A stretch of DNA of 55,528 nt from Bradyrhizobium vignae (GTDB lineage Bacteria > Pseudomonadota > Alphaproteobacteria > Rhizobiales > Xanthobacteraceae): the NCBI RefSeq assembly GCF_004114425.1, contig NZ_RDQF01000053.1:1-55528 (forward strand), written 5' to 3'. The notes beneath the pieces are model-generated. The model was not told the origin of the DNA. It saw nothing but the letters and a program-made list of their open reading frames with translations, and searched no databases. Below, in pieces: positions 35,355 to 44,948 of this stretch. Every line of letters starts with the position of its first letter. Within the stretch, counting starts at the first letter, position 1. A program made the position numbers and the translations under genes.

Positions 35355-37406
35355 TCATGAGGCAGTGGCGTCATCGCGAGTGCCTGTGCTTGGAGTTACT
35401 GGTCGCGGGCGCGAGCTCTTGTCGCTCGGTATGAGGGTCGCTGCGCGCTCGGGCTCAAGACGGCCTCTCAGAACGTCGGCGAAACCGAGCGCGTTTCCGC
35501 GAAGGCGGCCCCGCCGATCGATGAAAGGTTCAGGTCTGGCGGCGCGCGCCAGGTTGATGGCGACGTTCCGAAAGATCTGCATTGTTGCCTGCCGAGGCGT
35601 CATCGTGCCTTTGCGCAGCAGGTAGATTGGATTGACGACTTGGGAATAGCCCAGTCGGTCTCCGGCAACACGGCCCGCCTTCTGTCCCATATGCACGCCG
35701 CGGGCGCGGGGAGATTTGATCAGCCGGCCGCCTCGCTTTGCAAGCGCCGCGCCAAAATCCCGGTCTTCCTGCCATCCATAGAGCACGAGCCGCTCATCAA
35801 AGGTTATGTTGCCGATCGCAGACATGCGGAAAGCCATGTTGCAGCCGTACGGGCTGAATGGTTCGATGCGCGGTGCTTCGGGCGACAGCGTGCCTTCCGT
35901 CAAGATGCGCAGCGCTTCATCAAAACTCAATCCCGGTCCAAGGATGCCATCAGCATAGAGATACCCAGTGAAGCCGACGACCTCTGGTTCGTCTCGAAAC
36001 GTTTGCGCGGCCGCGGCCAACCAATCGGGATCCGCCAGAAAATCATCGTCGAAGAACACGATCACGTCGGTCTCATTCCTGAGCGCGGCCAACGCGGTAT
36101 TCCGCTGAGCCGGCAAGCCGCCGGGGCCGGTGACAAGCCGAACGCCGGGCAGCTTGGCGGCATCGCCGGCATCCTCACGGTTGACGCAAGAAACGATGAC
36201 GGCGTCCGGCTTGAGGGTCTGGGTCTGCAGCAAGTGAGTCAGGGTAGCCGTCACAGTTTGAGGTCTTCCTCGTGTCGCGATTGCCACCGCCACTCTAGGC
36301 ATGGGTCCGACGGTGGTCTCACGCCTTCTCAGAGCCGATGCAGGCTCTTGCATCAGCTCGACATAGCCAGCCGCGGTGCGCGCCCAAGAAAACATCCTGA
36401 TACGCTCACGGCCACGTCCGATCAGTTCATCGCGCTGATCGCCGGATATCGAGAGTTGCCGAATGCACTGAACCCATCGCCGTGGATCGTCGGGGGGAGC
36501 GAGCAAAGCGGCATCGCCGCACACTTCGCTCATGCTGGCGCGATCCGAGGCAACGACAGGACAACCACGCGCCATGGCTTCGACGATCGGAAGCCCGAAA
36601 CCTTCTGTCAACGATGGAAAGATCAAGCACAAGGCGCGATCCATGAGATAGGCGAGATCGTCATCGGTGACGCGGCCGAGTAGGGTCAGGCCGCGTGCGT
36701 CCGTTAGACGTTCAGGCGAAAATATGTCCGCGCCGCCACCGGCGACGATCACGCCGATGTTCATTGCGGCGAGCTCCGGCGCGATTGTGCTAACCAGCTG
36801 CAGGTTCTTATGCGGAGCGCGCGATCCGAGCGCCAGCACGAACCGGCCCTCGGCCGCAAGCTGGCAATCCTTGCGCGCGAGGCTGGGGTCCCAGGTCAAG
36901 GCATGCTCATGTCCATTCGGAAGCACGGCAATGTCCGCGGCGCGTAGCGGCAGGTGCCGGGCAAGTTGTCGGGCCGAATAGGCTGAAACGGTGGTGATCC
37001 TTGCGCGCTTGGCCAACAGCGGTTGCAGGGCGCGATAGGTCGCGCGAAATGCTCGTCGATAGCTCTCCGGTGCATCGAACACGTTGGCGTCGTGAATGCA
37101 CACGACCTGATCCGGTTTGACGGCCGGCGCCGTGTTGCCGAGATTGAGCAACCGTCCGGGCCACCGCCCGGGAAGAACCAATTGCTCCCAGAGGTGTCCG
37201 TCGAGAGGCCCCGCCGTAATGAGTGGCATGGCCTGAAGCCGAGGATCGGGGGCGGCCTTGGGGGCAATGATCGGAACGATTGCGCCGGACCCGATGAGTA
37301 CTTGATTCAGTGCCGCCGTGACGCCCTGGGCGTAGCGCTGCACGCCACTTGTGGGCTGAGTCAGATAGCGGCCATTGACGGCAAAACTGCTGCTGGATGC
37401 ATTCAT
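35355..37406 (-). CDS. Fused glycosyltransferase: GT4 plus GT2 domains
   Basis: A 683-residue protein with two glycosyltransferase units. Residues ~1-355 are GT-B/GT4: FVLALGSRAPHKNLQLVSTI and the EX7E motif in LTEGFGLPIVEAMARGCPVV. Residues ~368-610 are GT-A/GT2: VAVAIATRGRPQTVTATLTH and a metal-binding DxD-type IVFFDDDFLADPDW, with GWQEDRDFGAAL later. The C-terminal ~60 residues are basic and disordered. The fusion suggests that two successive sugars are added by one protein. The ATG at 37406 overlaps the stop of the upstream polymerase gene as ATGA, so translation is probably coupled; the longer frame to 37559 runs into that gene and is rejected. Confidence 0.9.
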   Translation of the reverse strand: MNASSSSFAVNGRYLTQPTSGVQRYAQGVTAALNQVLIGSGAIVPIIAPKAAPDPRLQAMPLITAGPLDGHLWEQLVLPGRWPGRLLNLGNTAPAVKPDQVVCIHDANVFDAPESYRRAFRATYRALQPLLAKRARITTVSAYSARQLARHLPLRAADIAVLPNGHEHALTWDPSLARKDCQLAAEGRFVLALGSRAPHKNLQLVSTIAPELAAMNIGVIVAGGGADIFSPERLTDARGLTLLGRVTDDDLAYLMDRALCLIFPSLTEGFGLPIVEAMARGCPVVASDRASMSEVCGDAALLAPPDDPRRWVQCIRQLSISGDQRDELIGRGRERIRMFSWARTAAGYVELMQEPASALRRRETTVGPMPRVAVAIATRGRPQTVTATLTHLLQTQTLKPDAVIVSCVNREDAGDAAKLPGVRLVTGPGGLPAQRNTALAALRNETDVIVFFDDDFLADPDWLAAAAQTFRDEPEVVGFTGYLYADGILGPGLSFDEALRILTEGTLSPEAPRIEPFSPYGCNMAFRMSAIGNITFDERLVLYGWQEDRDFGAALAKRGGRLIKSPRARGVHMGQKAGRVAGDRLGYSQVVNPIYLLRKGTMTPRQATMQIFRNVAINLARAARPEPFIDRRGRLRGNALGFADVLRGRLEPERAATLIPSDKSSRPRPVTPSTGTRDDATAS

Positions 37407-38809
37407 GCTTTGGCTCCCGATGGTTCGGACGGCGTGAGCAGCACTCCTTCGAGGTGATCGCGCGGTGAGGCGCAAGCCAGCGCGGCGAGGGCATAAAACA
37501 GCAGACCTTGCTCCACGGTCGGAGCCGCCAATGTGTCGCCGATGATGAGAGCCAAACATGCATTGCGCGCGGCTAGGCGAGCGTCGGTCTCAAAAGCACG
37601 CGGACCATTCAATGGTGCGAACAGGGCTGTTGCGGCAAAAAGCAGATAGAAGGCAGTTCCCGGAATACCAACGTTGGCAAGGAGTGCGATCGGAAAACTC
37701 GATGTGCGGATGGTTCCGAGCCCAACGCCAAAACCAAAGGAGTCAAAGAAGTTCTGTAGGGCAGCCGCATTCCAAGAGCTGCGCTCGACAGCCGAGGTCG
37801 TAGAGGATTTGTTGAGTATCAACGTATCGACATAGGCATGCACCGTTTCGCTAGCTCGCTCATCGAGGAGCACGCCCAAGATCAGGATGATCAAGAGGAT
37901 CGGCGTGCATAGCACAGCGGCGGAACTGAGCGGACGGTTCGGCTGAAAGCCCGATCGCCGCAGAAGTCCGGCGTAAAGGATCAAGCCGACCAGTGGAGCC
38001 CCAGCAAATCCAGTCGAGGAGGTTGACAGAATGACGAGCGCCAGCGATGCCAGCGCCATCGGGCCGGTGAGCATCGGGATCCTGCCGCTCAGAAACAGGG
38101 TGCCGGTGAACGCGAACGCGCCGAGAGTGGCGCGCGCAAAGGCGGAAGCTTCGGGAAATGAACCGACGATCCGCTTTACACCGTTGACCTGATCATCGGA
38201 GTGCATTGTGTACTGGGCGTTCCGCATGAAATCGAGAAGACTTTGGGTGCCCGTCGCATACGTTCCGACGTCCAGCATGGCGAGCAGGACGTTTCCGGCG
38301 CAATAGCCGAGTACCGCGGCGACAACGGCGCGAAAGCCGACATGAGTCGTTGCGATCGCGGCCGTGATCCCGAAGCAGGCGAGATCGGCTGCCATGTAGA
38401 CAGACTGAGTAAAATTGCTGGACACTGGCCCAAGCGGGACGGTCGAGCCGGTGTCGGCGTATTCCGACGCGCCAAGAGGAACGATCTGCGTTGCGCCAGC
38501 CAGTAAACGTGGCATCAGGACAGCAGAGCCAACGCCAAAGATCACCATGCATAACAGCCAAAATCCAGGCTGGCCGAAGCTCATGGCTCGCATCGCAGCG
38601 GCAGCCTCGTGCCGCCGAGCGAGCACTGCCGCCACGGCGAAGCTTAAGAACAGGTGTGCCGGTTGGATGTTTGCACCGCCGACGAGAATGGCGGCGGCCG
38701 CGCCAAACAGGGCAGTGCCCATCAGTACGCCGAAAGTAGCGCGATAACCGAGCGGCAGGCAAAGCAACCCGAGGAGGACGGTCAAAATCCCGATCGGTTC
38801 TACCGACAT
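37403..38809 (-). CDS. O-antigen/exopolysaccharide polymerase-like membrane protein (Wzy/ExoQ type)
   Basis: A 468-residue protein with about 10-12 transmembrane helices and a large periplasmic loop (about 115-240, including SDDQVNGVKRIVGSFPEASA). This is the layout of Wzy-type polymerases and O-antigen ligases. SFPEASAFA resembles a short conserved loop motif of the family. It would join repeat units on the periplasmic face, working with the flippase and autokinase. Sequence conservation in this family is low, so the assignment rests on topology and location. The gene overlaps the downstream fusion gene by 4 bases. Confidence 0.8.
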   Translation of the reverse strand: MSVEPIGILTVLLGLLCLPLGYRATFGVLMGTALFGAAAAILVGGANIQPAHLFLSFAVAAVLARRHEAAAAMRAMSFGQPGFWLLCMVIFGVGSAVLMPRLLAGATQIVPLGASEYADTGSTVPLGPVSSNFTQSVYMAADLACFGITAAIATTHVGFRAVVAAVLGYCAGNVLLAMLDVGTYATGTQSLLDFMRNAQYTMHSDDQVNGVKRIVGSFPEASAFARATLGAFAFTGTLFLSGRIPMLTGPMALASLALVILSTSSTGFAGAPLVGLILYAGLLRRSGFQPNRPLSSAAVLCTPILLIILILGVLLDERASETVHAYVDTLILNKSSTTSAVERSSWNAAALQNFFDSFGFGVGLGTIRTSSFPIALLANVGIPGTAFYLLFAATALFAPLNGPRAFETDARLAARNACLALIIGDTLAAPTVEQGLLFYALAALACASPRDHLEGVLLTPSEPSGAKA

Positions 38810-38927
38810 GGCGCACCGGTGCGGGTTGGCTCGAGTGCGCCGCCTCGCGTCCTAACCGGAGTCGCGGAGCCAGCGCGGCGGACCGGAAACGACACATGAA
38901 GTGCTGCTGGATTCGGCATCGGCTGTT

Positions 38928-40892
38928 TCAATGCTGGCGAGCCATCATGCCCCTGACAGAATGTATGGAATCGAGCATTGGCAACAGAGCGTGCTTAAGA
39001 ATGGGAAATTGCCGAGCTATTGCGCCCTCACGCCAGAGTTCAAAGCGCAGCGATGCCAGCCTGTTCAACACCGGCTGGGGTTGCTCGGCGCGCAAGGCCT
39101 GCAGCACATCGGACCTGCCAAAATCGACGGATCGGCCCGGCACTTCGAGACATCGCAATTCGCCGGCGGTAGGCCGCGTAATGGCCCGCTTGAGCCGAAC
39201 CCAGGCGGGATCGGCATCGCGCAGTGCCGCCGCCCCGCCATCGATCGGAAGGCTATCCACGTAACTGAGCGCGCCGGACAGCAGTTCGTTTCCGAGGCTA
39301 GCGTCGCTGATCCCAAACCGGATATCGCCGCAATTGGCCGCGACATCCTCTCCCTCGTCGACAAAAGAAGTGACCGAGGGGACCCTGGGCTCGAACAAGC
39401 TCTCAATCAAATGCCAGTACCGCAGGACAGAGGAGCGGACGTCGAGCGGACTATAGCGATTGCGCTGAACCACGAGGCCGAACACCTGCTTGAAATGTTC
39501 TTCGCTGTGTCCCTTATAGTTTGATCGGGCAAACTGAATGGTTTCAATTTGTAGCGCCGGAAAGGCACTGGCCAATAGCCGCTGTGTGCTTCCATAGAGA
39601 CCGGTATCGCACAACAGAATTCGGCGCGCATCGCCCCGGAGCTTGGCAAAGTGCCGCTCGAATAGCGCGTTCTGCCGGCAGACGTCAGACAAAACTGCCT
39701 TCGCGCGATCATCGAACAACATGGCGTAGAATACGTCTGCACGAAATGGCTGCTTCCACTCCTCTGGCAGCTCGTAGCGTCCTCCACCAAAGGCACAAGC
39801 CACATCAAGAAACGAGCGGCCTCGAAACTCACGGGCAATCTCTTCGAGCGCAGAAGCGCTGCGAACCAGCACCGCAGCCCGCGCCGCCACGAGGCGCGAG
39901 ACCATGAAGTTCTGCCGCGGCATGCCGAGCGGCAGCGAAAGTCGAGCGGCGACTCGTTCGAAAACGTCCCTTATTCCAACACCGCCCCGGGCGCAAAACA
40001 GCAAGGTCGCCTTGTCGCATGCGTCCACTTCGGCGGCGTATAGCCAAATCAGCAAACAAAACTGAGTGACGATGGGCCCAAGGACAAGACGTCCAAACGC
40101 GTACGCATTTTCGGGTGTCTCCGCTGCCGAGCACTTGCCGCGCTTTGGTCGCGACAATGCAGCCCGAGCGGCAACCAAACCGCCATTCGCCTTGCGCAAA
40201 TAGCTGAACCAGACGGGCCGGGGTGTATGAATGACAGTTAGTCCAAATGCCGAGGCTTGACGAACGTCGGCGTGCGGATCATCGCCGACGTGCAGAATTC
40301 GGCCTAAGGGCACCCCTTCTGCTTCGGCGACCCGGGCAAACAGCGCACCGTCACGCTTGGTGCATCCCTGATCGGCGCTGCTGTAGATCTGGTCAACAAC
40401 ATCGCGCCCATGAAAATGCCAGATCAGTTTATCGAGATCTGCAGACGACAGCATGGTGTCGCTGACGGCGACAATGCGGTAGCCCGCCGCTCGGCGTGCG
40501 CGGAGAAGCCCGGCCAAGTTCCGGTTTGCAGCGAGAGAGGTCTTCTCGACCTCGAGCTCAATTGCCAATCGCGCAGCGCTCAAGAAAGCCGGAAGACCCA
40601 GCAAGCGAAGTTGCCGATCAATCACGTCGGCCAGTCGGACCTCACCGGATCCGCGCACGGCGAGCGATCGGAAGGCAACTCGCTCCGCTTCCTGTCTGGT
40701 TCTCGACAGCAGAGCAGGTTCGATTTGCCAGCCGCGCTCCCAAAGAAAGCTGCTGAACAAATGCTCACCTTGCACAATCCGTGAGCGAGCGGAGCGTACG
40801 GTTCGCAGCAGAAGCGTATCAAAGACGTCGACGGATATCAGATCGATTCCATCGGCGGCTCTGACGCGCTCGGCTAGCCTATGTGACTTCAT
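38928..40892 (-). CDS. Two-part HAD-family protein of the polysaccharide cluster
   Basis: A 654-residue protein. The N-terminal ~230 residues are a HAD hydrolase: motif I SVDVFDTLLLR, motif II-like VAVSDTMLSS, and motif IV VGDDPHADVRQASAFG. DVFDTLL supplies both the nucleophile Asp and the second Asp. The remaining ~420 residues, with phrases such as ILLCDTGLYGSTQRLLASAF and YKGHSEEHFKQVFGLV, have no fold I recognise. Proteins with this layout occur in LPS and capsule loci. A sugar- or polyol-phosphate phosphatase is possible for the first part. It is the first gene of the minus-strand block, with GGAG about 11 bases upstream of its ATG. Confidence 0.75.
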   Translation of the reverse strand: MKSHRLAERVRAADGIDLISVDVFDTLLLRTVRSARSRIVQGEHLFSSFLWERGWQIEPALLSRTRQEAERVAFRSLAVRGSGEVRLADVIDRQLRLLGLPAFLSAARLAIELEVEKTSLAANRNLAGLLRARRAAGYRIVAVSDTMLSSADLDKLIWHFHGRDVVDQIYSSADQGCTKRDGALFARVAEAEGVPLGRILHVGDDPHADVRQASAFGLTVIHTPRPVWFSYLRKANGGLVAARAALSRPKRGKCSAAETPENAYAFGRLVLGPIVTQFCLLIWLYAAEVDACDKATLLFCARGGVGIRDVFERVAARLSLPLGMPRQNFMVSRLVAARAAVLVRSASALEEIAREFRGRSFLDVACAFGGGRYELPEEWKQPFRADVFYAMLFDDRAKAVLSDVCRQNALFERHFAKLRGDARRILLCDTGLYGSTQRLLASAFPALQIETIQFARSNYKGHSEEHFKQVFGLVVQRNRYSPLDVRSSVLRYWHLIESLFEPRVPSVTSFVDEGEDVAANCGDIRFGISDASLGNELLSGALSYVDSLPIDGGAAALRDADPAWVRLKRAITRPTAGELRCLEVPGRSVDFGRSDVLQALRAEQPQPVLNRLASLRFELWREGAIARQFPILKHALLPMLDSIHSVRGMMARQH

Positions 40893-41122
40893 AAATTACC
40901 GAACTCCAAACGCACCGAAATGACGCAATACGCATAACGGTCGCAAATTGATTTATGCTAGGCGAGCTCCGCAATTAGATGTTGCTCAGATCAATAAATT
41001 GCTTGTAGCATTTTGCGTGCCAACTCTGAGAGGCGTTCATATTTAAGAATTATATGGATTGGCTGCCAGCCGAATTCTCACGATCTCAGCTGACAATTCC
41101 AGCGAGGGGTATCTAGAGAATA
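40893..41122. promoter_or_regulatory. Divergent AT-rich promoter region of the polysaccharide cluster
   Basis: This 230-base gap separates the minus-strand block (HAD protein onward) from the plus-strand block (FkbM methyltransferase onward). It is clearly richer in A+T than the genes, with stretches such as AATTGATTTATGCTA and TTCATATTTAAGAATTATAT. Both promoters should lie here, making it the natural control point of the cluster. I could not assign definite boxes or an operator. Confidence 0.5.
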
Positions 41123-42010
41123 ATGATGCGATCGCTTACTAAGCATGGGATTTCCGCGCTTGCTTCTGTTGCCTCCAGGGCTGCACAAAGCGCGTCGTTG
41201 CGCAGGATGATATTCAATGGCATCCGGTTGCGGCGCCCTGAAGTGGAATGTTTTGGTCGAATGGACGAGATCCGCTTCCTGGCCTACTGCTTTCTAAATC
41301 GCGACCGATCGCGATCGCAAATATTTCAAGACCTGTGGGTCAGTTACGAGCTCGGAGAGAAGCAGGGCGGGTTCTTTGTCGAGTTTGGCGCAACCAACGG
41401 CGTTACGAATAGCAACACCTGGTTGTTGGAAAAGGAATACGGCTGGCAAGGAATTTTAGCTGAGCCGAATCCATTCTGGCACGACGCGCTCGCGCAGAAC
41501 CGGGCTTCGCGCAAGGATCGTCGGTGCATCAGCTCGAGCTCAGGCAAGAAGGTGCGCTTCTTGGTAACGAACGAAGTGGATCCGGAGCTCAGCGGGGTGG
41601 CCGAATTCGCCTCGGGTGATCACTTTGCAGCTGTGCGTTCTGCCGGACGAGAGATCGAGGTCGAGACGGTTTCGCTTAACCAACTGCTGGCGGACTGCAA
41701 TGCTCCTCGCAGGATTGACTACATGTCGATCGACACCGAGGGGAGCGAGTACGACATCCTAAAGAGCTTCGATTTCTCCCGGTACAGCATCGATTTACTC
41801 AGCGTGGAGCAGAACCGGAAAACGGAAGCGGCGATTCAGACGCTTCTGACGGCGCGCGGATACGAGCGCGTCTTTGAGGAGTTCTCGCAATGGGACGGCT
41901 GGTATGTGCATTCGGAGCGCATGATCTCTCGTCGTGGCACGAATCTTGACAGGTGCTTTGGCGCAAGCCCCGTCCAGAACGTGGCGTTGGTCGAGAAAGC
42001 GAATGGCTGA
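41123..42010 (+). CDS. FkbM family methyltransferase
   Basis: A 295-residue SAM-dependent methyltransferase. The SAM site is FFVEFGATNGVTNSNTWLLE, close to the FkbM pattern (VDxGAxxGxxS) with an added Asn; ILAEPNP is the usual acidic strand end. IDYMSIDTEGSEYDILKSFD is the FkbM family signature DxEGxExxVL. In sugar clusters these enzymes O-methylate sugar residues, which fits here. The N-terminal 60 residues are basic, without a clear membrane helix. Two ATGs (41123 and 41126) are adjacent, with a GA-rich site upstream. First gene of the plus block. Confidence 0.88.
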   Translation: MMRSLTKHGISALASVASRAAQSASLRRMIFNGIRLRRPEVECFGRMDEIRFLAYCFLNRDRSRSQIFQDLWVSYELGEKQGGFFVEFGATNGVTNSNTWLLEKEYGWQGILAEPNPFWHDALAQNRASRKDRRCISSSSGKKVRFLVTNEVDPELSGVAEFASGDHFAAVRSAGREIEVETVSLNQLLADCNAPRRIDYMSIDTEGSEYDILKSFDFSRYSIDLLSVEQNRKTEAAIQTLLTARGYERVFEEFSQWDGWYVHSERMISRRGTNLDRCFGASPVQNVALVEKANG

Positions 42011-42070
42011 CCAGACACGGGATGAGCTTTGAATGAAAGAGTTTTCAGCACGAGCAAGAATGCCACACGC

Positions 42071-43321
42071 ATGTCATCGTTAGAGCCCGCGGCTGAAGCA
42101 AAGTGCATCAATGTCGCAATGTTGCTCAGCTGCAGTTCCTTCGAAGGATTTTTTGGGTGGGTACAGGGTCAGACGCGCGCCAGTTATCTCGAGCGCTATC
42201 GAAACGACTGGGCGTGGTACTATGCTCGCGGTTTGAGCCGAAACGGGATTAGGCCGTTGCTCTACATCCCCTCACTGCGGGAGTCGGGAAAGTTCGCCAC
42301 AGATGTTGGGATCGACGTTCGATTTCTGCCACTCGAGAGTTGGTACCAGCTGATCGAACAGGTGTGGGTCAAGCGCCTGTCGCGCCGTTCGCGCTGGTCG
42401 TTATATGCTGAGGAACGGTTGAACACGATTGCCTTTATGCAGCCGCTTCGGAAGGCGCTGGCTGCGGACAAAATTGATCTGCTGTACGTGCAGGAATATT
42501 GGAGCGGCAGGTTCGATCACCTCGCGGGTCGAATTGATCTGCCAATCGTCGGTGCAGATCATGGTGGCCTATCGGATCGTGTCGTGAAGCTGTTCAAACG
42601 CGATAGCTTTCGCAAGGCGGCGTTGCTCTATGGTCAAACCGAGCAGGAGTGTCGCATCGTCAGTCGATATGGCGGTCGATCCCGTCTCCAGCCGAACGGC
42701 TGCGACGTATCGGAGTTCTTTCCGGATGCGGCCGCGAGCCGTTCCAAGACGATCCTGACGATCACGCGTTTGACCAACAGGCAGAAACGCACGACCGACC
42801 TAATTCGCGCACTCGCCAAACTTCCAGAGGAGTGGACGCTGGATATTGTCGGCACGGGGCCCGACAAGGACCTGATGCAGGGGCTCGTGGCCAAACTCGG
42901 CTTGTCGCACCGGGTGCGATTTCATGGATTTGTCGATCGATCCAAGGTGCGCGCGTTGCTGTGCCGGTGCGGCGTATACGTGATGCCCTCGGCGAACGAG
43001 GCGGTGGCACTTGCTGTACTGGAGGCAATGGCTTGCGGTGCGGCGGTGGTTCTGAGCCGCATACGGGCGTTTGAGCAATTGGTCACGCACGGAGTTAATG
43101 GCGTGCTGTTTCCCGTCGGTGACGTAAGAGATCTATCCGCCGCCATTCTGGATGCCTGGCGCAATCGTCAATCACTTGGCCGAGCAGCAAGCGAAACCGT
43201 CCACGAAAGCTACAATGCGGAGAAGCTGTACGCGGAGCTTGCAGATAGTCTGCGAAGATCCGCTCATCACACTGTCGCCACCGCGGCGGAATCAAGCTTG
43301 AACTTGGAGGCTTTGTCTTAG
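42071..43321 (+). CDS. Glycosyltransferase family 4
   Basis: A 416-residue GT-B glycosyltransferase. Its C-terminal domain has TILTITRLTNRQKRTTDLIR, WTLDIVGTGPDKDLM and the EX7E region PSANEAVALAVLEAMACGAA. The N-terminal acceptor domain includes YVQEYWSGRFDHLA. The ATG at 42071 is used because its product begins near the first strand (CINVAMLLSCSSF). The frame also opens at a TTG at 42029, and neither has a strong ribosome site. It follows the FkbM gene closely and precedes a methyltransferase, so these three are probably co-transcribed. Confidence 0.87.
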   Translation: MSSLEPAAEAKCINVAMLLSCSSFEGFFGWVQGQTRASYLERYRNDWAWYYARGLSRNGIRPLLYIPSLRESGKFATDVGIDVRFLPLESWYQLIEQVWVKRLSRRSRWSLYAEERLNTIAFMQPLRKALAADKIDLLYVQEYWSGRFDHLAGRIDLPIVGADHGGLSDRVVKLFKRDSFRKAALLYGQTEQECRIVSRYGGRSRLQPNGCDVSEFFPDAAASRSKTILTITRLTNRQKRTTDLIRALAKLPEEWTLDIVGTGPDKDLMQGLVAKLGLSHRVRFHGFVDRSKVRALLCRCGVYVMPSANEAVALAVLEAMACGAAVVLSRIRAFEQLVTHGVNGVLFPVGDVRDLSAAILDAWRNRQSLGRAASETVHESYNAEKLYAELADSLRRSAHHTVATAAESSLNLEALS

Positions 43322-43380
43322 CGGTATAGGGCGGGAAAATCATAGGCAACGGGTCGCCATCTTTCGAGAAGGTTTGCGCA

Positions 43381-44073
43381 ATGAAGGAATTATACGAGGG
43401 TGACGCTTACGGAAAGAACAATCCGACATGGCACGAGGAGGATGCGCCGTGGAAGGCCAGTCACGTCGCGCAGATGATCCGGCGAAACAACATCCCAACC
43501 GAGCGCATATGCGAGATTGGCTGCGGCACGGGCGAGATCTTGCTGAACCTGGAAAGGACGTTTCCGGACGCGCGCTTATCGGGGTACGAAATCTCGCCCG
43601 ATGCGTTCAGGCGCGCAGCGGCAAAAAGTACTCAACGTACAAAATTTCACTTGAGCAATCTTCTGGGCGAACACGATTTAGAATTCGACGTTATTCTCGC
43701 AATCGACGTGATCGAGCACGTTGAGGACTATATTTCATTCATAAAGCAGTTGCGTCGGTTTGGAACATTCAAGATCTTTCACATCCCGTTGGATCTCTCC
43801 GCGCAATCCATTTTGCGGGCTTGGCCGATTGCCGACCTCAGACGCAATGTCGGACATATTCACTACTTCTTCAAACAGTCGGCGTTGGCCACGCTCGAGG
43901 ATTGCGGCTACACGATTGTCGATCATTGTTACACCGCCAGTCGGTTGGAATTGCCCAATCAGGCCTTCACAAGTCGTCTCATGCGACTGCCCCGCCGCCT
44001 GATGTTTGCGTTCAATGCGGATCTCGCGGTGCGTTTGCTAGGCGGCTACTCGCTGCTGGTCGTCGCAAAATGA
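43381..44073 (+). CDS. Class I SAM-dependent methyltransferase
   Basis: A 230-residue methyltransferase. The SAM loop is ICEIGCGTGEILLNLE (about 44-59), followed by the acidic strand end LSGYEISPDA and the post-II motif VILAIDVIEHVEDY, all typical of Methyltransf_11/23-type enzymes. The N-terminus (KELYEGDAYGKNNPTWHEED) resembles methyltransferases acting on sugars or lipid-linked intermediates in surface polysaccharide loci. The C-terminal third has a hydrophobic end (LLGGYSLLVVAK). The start has GAGAAGG upstream. The likely role is methylation of the polymer or a precursor. Confidence 0.87.
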   Translation: MKELYEGDAYGKNNPTWHEEDAPWKASHVAQMIRRNNIPTERICEIGCGTGEILLNLERTFPDARLSGYEISPDAFRRAAAKSTQRTKFHLSNLLGEHDLEFDVILAIDVIEHVEDYISFIKQLRRFGTFKIFHIPLDLSAQSILRAWPIADLRRNVGHIHYFFKQSALATLEDCGYTIVDHCYTASRLELPNQAFTSRLMRLPRRLMFAFNADLAVRLLGGYSLLVVAK

Positions 44074-44130
44074 GGACCGATCCCGCAAGTCTGCTGGGTT
44101 GCGGCCATAGGCTGAGCCCTGTGATCGGCC

Positions 44131-44442
44131 TCAGTTGGAAGCGATCGATCCTGAATTGGACCTTCGCTTATCCGCTGCAGCCAGCTCATCTGGCGCAATC
44201 AGCTTGCGCGGATAGGCGCGAAACAGCGCGCGGATAGTGACCCCAACAAAGTAACCGCCTTGCAAGATGGCTTGGGTGGCGAGGACGGCAAGCACGGTCT
44301 CAAGCCCGCCGAGGCGCTGATTGAGTGCCAGGAAGATCGTGACAAGCAGTACTAGCAAGACAAAGGGGAGCAATGCCCGAAATCGGAAGCGCAGCCCCAA
44401 CACCGCTCCGAAAATTGCCAGTCCAATCGCCGCGTATTCCAT
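44131..44442 (-). CDS. Small membrane protein (103 aa)
   Basis: A 103-residue protein with three hydrophobic segments: MEYAAIGLAIFGAVLGL, LLPFVLLVLLVTIFLAL and VLAVLATQAILQGGYFVGVT. A polar, basic C-terminal tail follows. It reads against the surrounding plus-strand genes. AGGA lies just upstream of its ATG. No family recognised. It might be an accessory membrane factor of the polysaccharide cluster, but its orientation argues for separate control. Confidence 0.65.
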   Translation of the reverse strand: MEYAAIGLAIFGAVLGLRFRFRALLPFVLLVLLVTIFLALNQRLGGLETVLAVLATQAILQGGYFVGVTIRALFRAYPRKLIAPDELAAADKRRSNSGSIASN

Positions 44443-44948
44443 TCCAGTGTCCTGCGATGCGCGAAGTCCCTTCGGAAGAGCTGAGCTGAACCAACGTCCT
44501 TGCGACCGGTTTCGTGCCCCTCACGCCGCTTGGGGCCGGAGTTCGACACCTTGCCTCGCCGCCCCACTGACGAACCCGTCAAGTTACGGAATCACCTGTG
44601 CGAGAACGTAAACTGGCAGTGTGGCAAGATCTTGTGGCGGCACTCACGGGGCGCCAAGCCAGTTTGGTGCATCCGAACAATAACTTAGGCCTGCTTGTCA
44701 GACCAAGCCCTGTGAAAGCCGCCGACGAGTCAGAATAGCAAGCGGAGCAACCAGATCAAGTTGGCGCATTCCCCGTCAACGGCTTTTTTCGGCACAGGGA
44801 TTTGTGTTCCGACCGATGTCACCTTGGCAGGGTATTTGCAGCGTAAGCACCGTTGGTTTTCCAGCTTGAGGTCAATCATCCCGGTGAACGCGCTGGACCA
44901 AGGACTGGGGTGTCTTTCATCTTCCCTGGCTATTTGCCGCAGGTGTGC
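44443..44948. other. Intergenic, no convincing gene
   Basis: About 500 bases between the small membrane protein gene and the next glycosyltransferase. The frame of that glycosyltransferase stays open upstream to 44853, but its residues there look non-coding. A promoter for the second half of the plus block probably lies here. Confidence 0.4.

Noticed and set aside
35640..36683. 347-residue plus-strand frame
   Set aside because: Antisense shadow of the GT4-GT2 fusion gene, with Arg/Gln/Ser-rich non-protein-like composition.
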